From: Chloroflexota bacterium
GTDB taxonomy: Bacteria; Chloroflexota; Chloroflexia; JAMDCE01
Direction: 5' to 3'
DNA length: 13,911 bases
Assembly (NCBI GenBank): GCA_023489135.1
Contig: JAMDCE010000596.1
Location: 1-13,911 of the forward strand
Part shown: positions 1 to 6,308 of the stretch, piece by piece
Layout of the letters: each line of letters begins with the position of its first letter
Position numbering within the stretch: position 1 is the stretch's first letter
Translations under genes and position numbers: made by a program
The notes under the pieces: generated by a model
Database searches by the model: none
The model's input: only the letters and a program-made list of their open reading frames with translations
Told to the model about the DNA's origin: nothing

Positions 1-1151
1 CCGAGCAAGACTAACGAGCCTTCAGGTATCAGGTTGTGGACAATCCAGCGCTGCTCTGGAAACTCGGCCTTGAGCAGGTCGTCGTGTCCCCAGAGCTTGA
101 ATGCAGGCTCCTGTTTTTGCTTGCCACTCGTCGTCGCATCCTCGGCACGGACGGTGTAGCTGGGTTCGTACAACGTTCGCAGCTCCGCCCAGCCCTTGCC
201 AGCGCACCCGTTGTGATGGCAGCCAGCGCCGATGGCGCCGGAAGCAAACTGCACGATGTAGGCCGCCCGGTTGTTGTGGGAATCGTCCCAGGGGCAGGGG
301 TTCAGGATGTACTTGATCCCGCCGTTCCAGGAACCGGAAGACACCACAGGCAGCTTATGGTCCGCTATCCAGTCCTCGAGGTTGAAGGTAGCGCTCTGCT
401 TGACTTGGTGTCTCGGCGCTTCTGGCAAACGTGCTGCCAGCGCCGTGAGCAGGTCAGCGCTCACGGTCTGCATCGAACTTGGCGCTTCGAGTATCCTGCT
501 CCGCCGGTGGGGTCGCTCCGGCAGGTTGTCGCCTTTGGCGCTCAGCGTGCCGTACAGCTTCCAGATGCGAGCGGCGTTGAATGTTTTGACATCAACGTGC
601 ACCCCGTCGTCTGAGAACTGGAAAGCCAGCGCTTCCAGGCACCTGCGCACCAGTTCCGTGCTCTCAGCGTCGTTCGGTAGGTCGATGCGGTAAAGAATAT
701 GAGCGCCGTTGCCACTGTCGGAGTAGATGGGGAGTGGCCAACCTTGCAGTCTCAGCCACTCCCGCACTTGCCTGGCACGGTCCAGCGCTGCTTGGTGCTC
801 GGCTTCGGTAGAGGACACCCCCGCCGGTCGCACGGGGTCGAAGTCTAGCGGCAGCCATCGCCGCTTAACGATATCGCCGTCAGAAGTTGTGTGCTTGGCG
901 TAGGAGCCCATTCGGTTAGCCGCTCTGGCCAGCAGAGACCGGTTGACGGGGTTGAGCGTCACATAGATGGCCGGGGCTTTCCCGTCGTACTGAGTGGCAG
1001 CGTGTGCCAGCTTCGAGAACTCGGAGAAGTAGCCGGATATCGTGGCTTGCTTCGTGTTCAAGATGCGCAGCTCTGCCACGCTGCCGGGTTCCATAAGCAG
1101 GTTAAGGGCGTCGAGGATGGATGTTGTTGTGCTCGTCGTCACAGTGGTCAC
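1..1151 (-). CDS. PrimPol-type primase-helicase, C-terminus cut by window edge
   Basis: This is a replication protein joining an archaeo-eukaryotic-type primase domain to a RecA/AAA-like helicase domain. The frame is open from a GTG at 1151 to the left edge, 383 codons. Primase motif I is the acidic pair D103/D105 in LPLDFDPVRP; motif II is SGNGAH at 146-151; motif III is the HVD at 185-187. A probable zinc site follows (C286, C311, H312/H313, C316). The last visible residues, ending EGSLVLLG, match the strand leading into the Walker A loop of RepA-like (AAA_25) helicases, so the ATPase core lies outside the window. The GTG overlaps the TGA of the upstream 163-residue gene, which indicates translational coupling; a second in-frame GTG three codons later is an alternative start. 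The family is typical of phages and integrative elements, where it primes and unwinds element DNA. Confidence 0.85.
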   Translation of the reverse strand, partial: MTTVTTSTTTSILDALNLLMEPGSVAELRILNTKQATISGYFSEFSKLAHAATQYDGKAPAIYVTLNPVNRSLLARAANRMGSYAKHTTSDGDIVKRRWLPLDFDPVRPAGVSSTEAEHQAALDRARQVREWLRLQGWPLPIYSDSGNGAHILYRIDLPNDAESTELVRRCLEALAFQFSDDGVHVDVKTFNAARIWKLYGTLSAKGDNLPERPHRRSRILEAPSSMQTVSADLLTALAARLPEAPRHQVKQSATFNLEDWIADHKLPVVSSGSWNGGIKYILNPCPWDDSHNNRAAYIVQFASGAIGAGCHHNGCAGKGWAELRTLYEPSYTVRAEDATTSGKQKQEPAFKLWGHDDLLKAEFPEQRWIVHNLIPEGSLVLL

Positions 1152-1639
1152 CACAACGCCAGCTGGCTGCTGGCCGCCGGTTCTGGCTCCCGCAGCCTCA
1201 CTACGTCGACGACATAATCCCAGTCCTGCCAGGCGATGGGTCGGAATCTCGATAGCGGGACGAACCACTCCGGCTGGCCGTCGGACGCCCGCAGCCAACC
1301 GGCCCGCTCCACCTCAGCCAGCGGCAGGCTGTAGCACACGCCCTCACTATCCAGCCTCACCACCCACAGCCGGGCGCCGTGTTCCCGGGCGTAGCGTAGC
1401 ACGATGGGGGGTAGGCTCACGTGGTTCACGGTCTGCCGGTGGCGGTAGGGCATCCCTAGAACCACCTCGGCCAGGGGTTGCGCCACCACCAGCTTAGCGA
1501 TGGTGCATGGCCGCCCCCGCTTCTGGACGGCTAGCGCCACCGGCTGGAACGGTGTAGAATGGCCGTGGCCGCTCACAACGGCCCCGTTCGCCGCCCGCCC
1601 ATCGCCGCCAAGCCCAGGGCGGGCTTCGTTTCTACGCAT
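1148..1639 (-). CDS. Hypothetical element protein with C-terminal clamp-like motif
   Basis: I do not recognise the family of this 163-residue protein. The first 40 residues are rich in Gly/Ala/Pro and may be disordered or lie ahead of the true start. The rest looks compact and strand-rich, with aromatic residues in a WQDWDY segment near 140. The last five residues are QLALW (159-163), close to the bacterial sliding-clamp-binding consensus QL[SD]LF. Its ATG at 1639 overlaps the end of the preceding small gene by 8 bases, and its stop overlaps the GTG of the primase, so the three are almost certainly translated from one message. A replication accessory role is inferred from position and tail motif, not from homology. 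A start further downstream is possible. Confidence 0.6.
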   Translation of the reverse strand: MRRNEARPGLGGDGRAANGAVVSGHGHSTPFQPVALAVQKRGRPCTIAKLVVAQPLAEVVLGMPYRHRQTVNHVSLPPIVLRYAREHGARLWVVRLDSEGVCYSLPLAEVERAGWLRASDGQPEWFVPLSRFRPIAWQDWDYVVDVVRLREPEPAASSQLALW

Positions 1640-1829
1640 GGCAGGGCTCCTTGCTGGCTGCCCTGCTGTCGGGGGGGATTGTCACATCCTCCGGTAGCAG
1701 ATTTCTGCTTCGCAGCCCCTCGAGAATAAGCACAGCCGCTTGCTGGCGAGGGTGTCGCATCTCTCGCAGCGCAAGTTCAACGAGCAAGTCGGCTACCGGC
1801 CGTGGAAGTGGCACGTAAATGGAAGACAT
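1632..1829 (-). CDS. Small ribbon-helix-helix-like protein
   Basis: This 65-residue protein has an N-terminal segment that could form a strand (SIYVPLP, 3-9), then two helices separated by a short turn (RPVADLLVELALREMR and PRQQAAVLILEGLRSR). That order is the ribbon-helix-helix fold of Arc/CopG/ParG-type DNA-binding proteins, which act as dimers and often repress their own promoters. The C-terminal 20 residues are polar and probably flexible. The ATG at 1829 has a GGAGG Shine-Dalgarno 5 bases upstream (1835-1839 on the plus strand). It is the first gene of the replication operon and sits just downstream of a 12-bp-periodic repeat array, a plausible binding site. The fold assignment rests on pattern, not on a recognised family signature. 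Confidence 0.55.
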   Translation of the reverse strand: MSSIYVPLPRPVADLLVELALREMRHPRQQAAVLILEGLRSRNLLPEDVTIPPDSRAASKEPCHA

Positions 1830-1884
1830 CGCAACCTCCGTGTTTGTGGTTACAATGACTCTACCTTGCGTCGAGGTCGGGGTC

Positions 1885-1935
1885 TGTAGGTTTTGTAGGG
1901 AGGCTTGTCGGGAGTTTTGTAGGGAAGAATGTAGG
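1885..1935. repeat. 12-bp-periodic TGTAGG repeat array (iteron/operator-like)
   Basis: The hexamer TGTAGG occurs at 1885, 1894, 1918 and 1930, and the variant TGTCGG at 1906. The copies starting at 1894, 1906, 1918 and 1930 are spaced exactly 12 bp apart. The longer unit TTTTGTAGGGA occurs twice, at 1891-1901 and 1915-1925. The array lies in the 121-bp gap before the replication operon. It could be the operator of the RHH-like protein or an iteron-type replication origin. Confidence 0.65.
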
Positions 1936-1950
1936 TTGTATGACTGCTAG

Positions 1951-2883
1951 CTACTGACCTTCAAGGAGCCCACGCTCCCTAACGTCCTTCTTCCAGTCGA
2001 AACCACAGCAGTTCTTGTGCTCGGCAGACAGTTCCCGCACATACGGGAAGCTCAAGCCCATTGCATCTGCCATCTGTTGTTGACCAAGGTCTGCGTGTTC
2101 GTCTTTGTCAACGAGCTTCTTCATGGCAACGATGAGCCTCTGCCTGAAGCTCCAGCACTTGGGAAGTAAGTCCTGCTGTGTCCTTGTCTCGTGGTCCGCA
2201 CCCTCGAATTCGGGTTGCGGTACCTGCACCGAAAGCACGAGGGCTTCTTGCGGTCGCTCTTCGGCAGCCCGCCCTTCTGAGCCAAGCCGCTTCAGGTATG
2301 CGTCCTGATTCGCTTCCCATTCGTCGATGATCTGGCGCCAAACTTCTTGACAGAAGCCTTGTGCCAGGTCGCCGGGGAGCGTAGGCAGCCAGGTGGGAAG
2401 CTTGTCACTCACGTCTTGGATGTCTTCAAGGCGCACGGGCGTCCTTAGCAACCTCGGTCCCAACCATTTGCCCGGTTCAATCTCGACGCATAAGCCGCTT
2501 AGCCATAGGCGAGAATCCTGCTCTAGCCACAGAGCAGAGACGCATTCGTCTTTCCGCTTCTGGTCAAGGGTAATGAAAAAGCCGGTTGTTGAGTACACGT
2601 CACGTCGAAGCCGAACACCGTCCTTAGCCACGGCGTGCCTGTCGTAGCCGGTCGTGTTTTGCCAGTTTACGCCCATGTCTAATTCGACGGCGGATGTTAG
2701 GCAGGCAGCGTGACCGATGCAGGCGGTGTCAAATAGGGTGCACTCACATACATCCCGAGGGCGTTTATCCCGAAAAACCCTCATCCGATTGCCAAACGGG
2801 GAACGTTCGCCACTTCTGAAAAGATGATTCAGTAGATCACGGTAGTGGGCATTGATCGTGTAGGTCTGAACATTGCGAAGCAC
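1951..2883 (-). CDS. Hypothetical protein with cysteine cluster and C-terminal HTH-like segment
   Basis: I do not recognise this 310-residue element protein. Near the N-terminus there is a cysteine cluster C-x-C-x6-C-x5-C (about residues 46-61), a candidate metal site. The middle is mixed with several Trp and Leu residues. The C-terminal part contains LGQQQMADAMGLSFPYVREL (about 265-285), which reads like a helix-turn-helix, followed by a CC pair. I chose the GTG at 2883 because a perfect GGAGG lies 5 bases upstream; the in-frame TTG at 2898 would add five residues but has no comparable site. It lies downstream of the integrase with a possible extended -10 promoter overlapping the integrase stop. 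A regulatory or replication-control role is possible but not shown. Confidence 0.65.
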   Translation of the reverse strand: MLRNVQTYTINAHYRDLLNHLFRSGERSPFGNRMRVFRDKRPRDVCECTLFDTACIGHAACLTSAVELDMGVNWQNTTGYDRHAVAKDGVRLRRDVYSTTGFFITLDQKRKDECVSALWLEQDSRLWLSGLCVEIEPGKWLGPRLLRTPVRLEDIQDVSDKLPTWLPTLPGDLAQGFCQEVWRQIIDEWEANQDAYLKRLGSEGRAAEERPQEALVLSVQVPQPEFEGADHETRTQQDLLPKCWSFRQRLIVAMKKLVDKDEHADLGQQQMADAMGLSFPYVRELSAEHKNCCGFDWKKDVRERGLLEGQ

Positions 2884-2888
2884 AGCCA

Positions 2889-2893
2889 CCTCC
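2889..2893 (-). promoter_or_regulatory. Ribosome binding site deciding the start at 2883
   Basis: GGAGG on the minus strand ends 5 bases before the GTG at 2883. It overlaps the coding sequence that would be used from the upstream TTG at 2898, which argues for the shorter protein. Confidence 0.65.
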
Positions 2894-2976
2894 GACAAGG
2901 CGAGTGTAGTTGCCGGGCCGTCCCTGTGTCGGCAGGAACGCTTGCGGGCTTGGCCGAGCCACCCGGCTTCAAGGGG

Positions 2977-2985
2977 ATTATATCA
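2977..2985 (-). promoter_or_regulatory. Candidate extended -10 promoter (TGATATAAT)
   Basis: TGATATAAT on the minus strand overlaps the integrase stop codon. It has the full TATAAT hexamer with the TGn extension and no convincing -35. Transcription would begin near 2970 and serve the 310-residue gene. The same ten bases GTGATATAAT occur before the tRNA-Arg and before the DUF433 gene. Confidence 0.45.
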
Positions 2986-4078
2986 CGTTGGCAGCCAGAA
3001 CGCTTTGCATCACCCTGGCGGCTTCCTCGTCCTGGCGCTTCAGGGCGTGGGCGTAAATAGCAAGAGTGACGTTGGCGTTGGCGTGCCCCATTTGCGCCGC
3101 CACCGTGGGGATCGGTAGGCCGTGCTCAAGCAGCAAGCTGGCGTGAAGGTGTCGAAGGCCGTGGGGTGTAAGTCCAGGCAGCCCTAACCGGTCGCACTCG
3201 GCTTTCATATCGTTCTGCACCCAGGTCTGCTGCAAGGGGCGTCCTCCCGTGGTCGTGAACACCAGCCCCCGGGTATCCCGCCACGCAGCCCCCGCCTTCA
3301 GCTTCCATTCCGCTTGCCTTGCCTTCTGGCGGCGTAGCACGGCTACCCCTTCTACGGGCAAAGTCACGCTTCGGTCACCGGCTTTTGTCTTAGGGGCCGA
3401 TTCCACCCAGCGCCCCGCCACATACTGAAGATTGCGCCTGATGGCAACCACGGCGCCGTCGAGGTCTTCCCAGCGTAAGCCCAGCGCCTCCCCCAGCCGG
3501 CAGCCCGTACAGGCTAACACCGTCCACAGGGCGTTGTACTGGTGCCCGGTCGTGCCGTCGAGGAACCGCCGTAGCTGCTCTGCCGTCCACACCTCTTTTC
3601 GTTCGGCTCGATACTTCGGCTTTACTACCCGGTCGGCGGGGTTCGAGGGCAGCCAGTTCCAGAGAACGGCCAGCTTCAGGGCGTGGTGCAAGAGGAGATG
3701 TGCACGGTAGGCGTTGCGCTTGCTGGTCTTTCCCAGGTCGGCGTACAGCCGTTGTAGGTGGGCGGGTTCGAGCTTGGGCAGCTTCAAATGGCCTACGTGG
3801 GGAAGAATGAGGGCCAGAGTCTGCCGGTAACCGGCCAGCGTCTTGGGGCGCAGCTCTGCCGATTCTAGCCAGGCGTCGATTAGCTCTGCCAGGCTTCTTC
3901 GGCTGTGGTCGGGCAGGGTTCCCGTCGTGGCAATTTGCCTCTGTAGCATCGCCAGTTTGCGCCGTGCTTCACGCTCTGTCTTGCCGTAGAGCACTCGCCG
4001 TTTGCCGTTGACTTGAAGTGAGGCACACCAGCGGCCGTCACTCCGTTGATAGGTGGTCCCTGTGTTCGTCGTGGACAT
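2978..4078 (-). CDS. Tyrosine recombinase / integrase
   Basis: This 366-residue site-specific recombinase would integrate and excise the element. An N-terminal arm-binding region (about 8-45, with the GRWCASLQVNGKR strand pattern) precedes a SAM-like core-binding domain (about 62-150) and the catalytic domain (160-355). Catalytic residues are visible: R194 in TGCRLGEALG, the H306-x-x-R309 pair in TPHGLRH, H332 in QMGHAN and the nucleophile Y342 in LAIYAH. A lysine at 230 or 232 is the likely beta-hairpin Lys. Length and order match full-size phage/ICE integrases. The ATG at 4078 has a purine-rich Shine-Dalgarno (GGAAGGAAG) upstream. The gene is about 100 bp from the tRNA-Ser fragment it presumably recombines, with repeated arm-like sites between. 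Nothing suggests inactivation. Confidence 0.93.
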   Translation of the reverse strand: MSTTNTGTTYQRSDGRWCASLQVNGKRRVLYGKTEREARRKLAMLQRQIATTGTLPDHSRRSLAELIDAWLESAELRPKTLAGYRQTLALILPHVGHLKLPKLEPAHLQRLYADLGKTSKRNAYRAHLLLHHALKLAVLWNWLPSNPADRVVKPKYRAERKEVWTAEQLRRFLDGTTGHQYNALWTVLACTGCRLGEALGLRWEDLDGAVVAIRRNLQYVAGRWVESAPKTKAGDRSVTLPVEGVAVLRRQKARQAEWKLKAGAAWRDTRGLVFTTTGGRPLQQTWVQNDMKAECDRLGLPGLTPHGLRHLHASLLLEHGLPIPTVAAQMGHANANVTLAIYAHALKRQDEEAARVMQSVLAANVI

Positions 4079-4106
4079 CGCTTCTCTTCCTTCCGATGCC
4101 CAAGCG

Positions 4107-4125
4107 CTGCTACATTTCTGCTACA
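4107..4125. repeat. Direct repeats CTGCTACA, probable integrase arm sites
   Basis: CTGCTACA occurs at 4107-4114 and 4118-4125, an 11-bp period, between the integrase start and the tRNA fragment. Integrases with an N-terminal arm-binding domain bind short direct repeats flanking the core, so these are good candidates. Assignment is by position and spacing only. Confidence 0.5.
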
Positions 4126-4140
4126 CAGTCAAGCGTGCGA

Positions 4141-4174
4141 GCGAGAAAAGGTTGATACATCAAGCGTTTCTCGC
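4141..4174. repeat. Nested inverted repeat beside the attachment site
   Basis: Outer arms GCGAGAAA (4141-4148) and TTTCTCGC (4167-4174) are perfect complements. An inner pair, TTGAT (4152-4156) and ATCAA (4159-4163), is also perfect, separated by 2 bp. Only 3 bp on each side between inner and outer arms fail to pair fully. The 34-bp structure abuts the tRNA-Ser fragment. No T-tract follows, so it is not an obvious terminator. Confidence 0.6.
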
Positions 4175-4180
4175 ATAGTT

Positions 4181-4255
4181 GGTCTAGTGCGGCCGCCTGC
4201 TAAGCGGTTACCGGGAGAAATCTCGGTCCCGGGTTCGAATCCCGGTCCCTCCGCC
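4181..4255 (+). other. Attachment site: tRNA-Ser(GCU) 3' fragment
   Basis: Present are the D-loop remainder, an anticodon arm with GCT centred in CTGCTAA (stem GCCGC/GCGGT), a long variable arm (ACCGGG/CTCGGT) diagnostic of tRNA-Ser, a T-arm CCGGG-TTCGAAT-CCCGG, and the 3' acceptor strand TCCCTCC followed by G. The matching 5' acceptor (GGAGGGA) and 5' D-stem are absent; the sequence instead runs into the inverted repeat at 4174. This is therefore a partial copy left by integration, not a functional gene. The identity block should start near 4181. The intact copy is predicted at the far left end of the element. Confidence 0.8.
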
Positions 4256-4274
4256 GTTTTCATACGAGGGCGTG

Positions 4275-4300
4275 GGCTCCAGTCTTCTGGAGCCTATTTT
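4275..4300 (+). terminator. Rho-independent terminator after tRNA-Ser fragment
   Basis: GGCTCCAG (4275-4282) pairs perfectly with CTGGAGCC (4287-4294) around a TCTT loop, followed by TATTTT. It is probably the original chromosomal terminator of the tRNA-Ser gene, now next to the fragment. Confidence 0.75.
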
Positions 4301-4398
4301 CGTGGGGTTTTTGGGATTACAGCTTCAAGAGCGTGTGTAGCCGTCAGAGCTTGCGGGCGGGCCAGGCCACCCAGCACGGGTCATTTACTTGAGCGGTC

Positions 4399-4713
4399 CT
4401 ACGCCGCCCTATGTGGGCGCACGGTTAGCGGCTCCTGTGGCGTGATTGTGAAGTCAACGCCAAGAATCACAGCCAGACGGTAAAGGGTGTCAACACTGGG
4501 TAGCCCTGTGCCTCTCTCCAAGCGTGCTATAGCGGCCTGGGATGTGCCCATTCGCTCGGCCAGCTGTTTTTGCGTGAGTCCCGCAGCAATCCTAGCCCCA
4601 ATTAGAGCTTTCCTAAATTCGAATTGCGGGCGCAGGCGCTCACAAGCCTCCCTAAAGGCCGGGTCATTGGCTTCCATTTCGGCGATGTGCTCACGATAGT
4701 CGTCGTAACTCAT
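4399..4713 (-). CDS. XRE-family antitoxin (HigA-like)
   Basis: This 104-residue protein has an N-terminal acidic helix region (1-34) and a Cro/C1-type helix-turn-helix at about 35-88 (ARIAAGLTQKQLAERMGTSQ with the following recognition-helix pattern IARLERG). Antitoxins of this class neutralise RelE/HigB-type ribonucleases and bind the operon promoter. Its ATG at 4713 overlaps the stop of the upstream toxin remnant (ATGA), the standard arrangement in HigBA-like operons with toxin first. The gene looks intact although its partner is shortened. It lies on the chromosomal side of the tRNA-Ser attachment site, so it is not cargo of that element as currently bounded. Confidence 0.85.
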   Translation of the reverse strand: MSYDDYREHIAEMEANDPAFREACERLRPQFEFRKALIGARIAAGLTQKQLAERMGTSQAAIARLERGTGLPSVDTLYRLAVILGVDFTITPQEPLTVRPHRAA

Positions 4714-4907
4714 TGGCCAGTCCTTTCTTGATAATCGGCCATCCGGCGCATAGCCGTGTCAATCTCGGCTGCTGGAGTCCTAGGCGTCTTCTTGGTGAAG
4801 GCGTGTAACAGCACCAACCGTCTCCCCGACGCGGCAAAATACAAGATTCGGTACTGACTTTGCCCAACGATCCGCAATTCCCAAAGCTTACCCCGGATGT
4901 TGCGCAC
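4710..4907 (-). CDS. N-terminally truncated HigB/RelE-like toxin, probably inactive
   Basis: The 65 residues match the C-terminal part of Gp49/HigB-type mRNA interferases: the segment RGKLWELRI, then QYRILYF, then LLHAFTKKTPRTP, each a hallmark stretch. Family members are usually about 100-120 residues, and the missing portion is the N-terminal helical region. Upstream of the GTG at 4907 the frame continues for only L-G-I-P-H before a TGA; this short stretch still resembles the family (normally LGMPHVRNI), so the gene appears cut rather than naturally short. I saw no N-terminal half in the other minus-strand frames back to 5007. Stop and antitoxin start overlap as ATGA. Activity is unlikely because a substantial part of the fold is absent. 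Confidence 0.7.
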   Translation of the reverse strand: MRNIRGKLWELRIVGQSQYRILYFAASGRRLVLLHAFTKKTPRTPAAEIDTAMRRMADYQERTGQ

Positions 4908-5006
4908 GTGGGGTATCCCTAGTCACTCACGGCGCTAGTATGTCACAAATGATGTATTACTGGCAGGAGCGGGCCGGCCGGCCTATTGTAGTGGATAAGA
5001 CAACGC

Positions 5007-6041
5007 CTACAACCTCTCTTCGCGGTAGATAACCTCCTCTGGGAATAGCTCATCCCACGGTTGCTTGCGTTCCGTCAGCCCTTGCTGGACCGAGAAGGTT
5101 TGCACCATGTCGAGTGCCTTGGCATTGGGCCGGACTCCATAGACGAAGGGGTCGGGGCCGAAAACCTCGTCGATTTCCAGCAAGTAATGCTGACCGAAGA
5201 TCATTAGCGTGGGCGGTAGCTGGCGCAGGCGCTCGGCGGCAATCCTCTTGGATTCCTCAAACGCTTCCATCAGGGAGATGGCCACCCACGGGTGCTCCTC
5301 GATGATGCTTTCGCGAACGACGGTCGTATGATGTGGTGGAAAGATCCCGGTCTTCTGGAAAAACCGGATGGCCTCTCGCTTCGGGTCGGAAAACAGGGTT
5401 ACCACATCGGGATTTGGCTGGTAGTCGCCGCCGCGGTTAAGGCCGCTGGCATCACGCTTGCCGAGCCTGAAGCCGAGTCCGGTGCTCGCGTCCAGCTCGC
5501 CGTTGAGAAACATAGAGGTGAAATCCGCTCGGGCATAGTGGAGCGTCACGTTCTGGGGCAGTTTCAGGCCGGATTTGCCGGAAGCCCCGGTGTGGCTGAA
5601 GTGCTCGCCGCGCTCCTGGTACCAGATCACGTCCTCCGGCTTGACGCCGAATTCCATGTCTAAGATTCCGCGGGTCCAGAGTCCCAGGGATTGCTGGTAG
5701 TCTCCGATGCCGATTCGCTTGCCTTTGAGGTCCTCCGGGTGATCCCGTCTTATCCCGGAGCTCTTCCGAATGTGGACGTAGGTGTAGGAGAAATTGCGAT
5801 TGTGGAAGACAGGCAGCATCAGGTAGGGCCAGTGTATGGACCGCATGCGCAAGAACGAGGACATAGACATCTCGGAGACGTCGAAGCGCCGGAACTTTAT
5901 CTGCTCGTAGAAGACCCGGGATACCGCCCCGGGCATCCCCGCGTACTCCAGGGTGATGCCGTCGGGCTTCACCTCCCCGTTGATCAGTGGCAGCACCCGG
6001 TCATAGGGTGTCATGGCGAAGCTAAGCTTAAGGTCAGCCAT
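5007..6041 (-). CDS. 4,5-dihydroxyphthalate decarboxylase-like / SBP-fold protein
   Basis: This 344-residue protein matches the family containing 4,5-dihydroxyphthalate decarboxylase, which has a periplasmic-binding-protein-type fold but is cytoplasmic. Recognisable stretches are YDRVLPLINGEVKPDGITLEY (13-33, conserved YDR and PxGI), FDVSEMSMSSFL (53-64), PVFHNRNFSYTYVHI (77-91), the DLKGKRIGIGDYQQS core (104-118) and TRGIL. There is no signal peptide or lipobox, which argues against a transporter component. I chose the ATG at 6041 because AAGGAGG sits 8 bases upstream; an open frame extends to 6146 without support. No phthalate-pathway neighbours are present, so the actual substrate is unknown and relatives are often annotated as generic substrate-binding proteins. 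It is monocistronic with its own promoter. Confidence 0.8.
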   Translation of the reverse strand: MADLKLSFAMTPYDRVLPLINGEVKPDGITLEYAGMPGAVSRVFYEQIKFRRFDVSEMSMSSFLRMRSIHWPYLMLPVFHNRNFSYTYVHIRKSSGIRRDHPEDLKGKRIGIGDYQQSLGLWTRGILDMEFGVKPEDVIWYQERGEHFSHTGASGKSGLKLPQNVTLHYARADFTSMFLNGELDASTGLGFRLGKRDASGLNRGGDYQPNPDVVTLFSDPKREAIRFFQKTGIFPPHHTTVVRESIIEEHPWVAISLMEAFEESKRIAAERLRQLPPTLMIFGQHYLLEIDEVFGPDPFVYGVRPNAKALDMVQTFSVQQGLTERKQPWDELFPEEVIYREERL

Positions 6042-6049
6042 TCTCGGTT

Positions 6050-6056
6050 CCTCCTT
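6050..6056 (-). promoter_or_regulatory. Ribosome binding site deciding the start at 6041
   Basis: AAGGAGG on the minus strand lies 8 bases before the ATG at 6041, so the in-frame extension upstream is not translated. Confidence 0.75.
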
Positions 6057-6220
6057 GAAGTCGGTGTCAGGGTCAGGGCCGTTGCGCTTCTCCCAATTCG
6101 ATACGGTCCGCAGCCTTTGCCCTCTCTGCGGTGAGAATCGGCTCACCCTGAGTCACAGTATAGGAATTGCTGGTCAACTCGTCTCCTGATGACGACGCTT
6201 ACATTGTGGGCGGCGGGGCT

Positions 6221-6249
6221 ATTGTACCATTGTCGATTAGAGGTGGCAA
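6221..6249 (-). promoter_or_regulatory. Promoter for the decarboxylase-like gene
   Basis: On the minus strand TTGCCA (6244-6249) and TACAAT (6221-6226) are separated by exactly 17 bp. The transcript would have a leader of about 170 bases before the ATG at 6041. No riboswitch fold was recognised in that leader. Confidence 0.5.
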
Positions 6250-6308
6250 TCGGTCTTGCAGCAGGCCGAGAAGGAGGCCGTGTTGAGCTTGCGCCTCCTA
6301 TCGAAGCC

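Larger units (their letters stand above)
1..4255. mobile_element. Integrated element, right end (left end outside window)
   Basis: A block of minus-strand genes (integrase, 310-residue unknown, small RHH-like protein, 163-residue unknown, PrimPol helicase) ends on the right at a tRNA-Ser 3' fragment. The integrase lies directly inside that fragment, which is the usual arrangement for tRNA-targeting tyrosine-recombinase elements. Because the fragment is a 3' half with the integrase on its left, the intact tRNA-Ser should lie beyond the left edge at the other junction. No capsid, tail, relaxase or conjugation gene is visible, so prophage, phage satellite and integrated plasmid remain open. Confidence 0.8.

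Noticed and set aside
36..614. 192-codon plus-strand open frame
   Set aside because: It is the antisense of the PrimPol gene, whose minus-strand translation carries clear primase motifs.
1844..1876. Sigma70 promoter directly before the RHH-like gene
   Set aside because: The best -10 (TGTAAC on the minus strand) is weak and no -35 lies at usable spacing; transcription may instead come from upstream.
1885..1935. CRISPR array
   Set aside because: The repeat unit is only 12 bp with almost no spacer sequence, and no cas genes are present.
4181..4255. Functional tRNA-Ser gene
   Set aside because: No 5' acceptor strand or 5' D-stem is present upstream, so it cannot fold into a full cloverleaf.
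5292..6134. Plus-strand open frames antisense to the decarboxylase-like gene
   Set aside because: Composition mirrors the minus-strand protein; no ribosome site or recognisable family.
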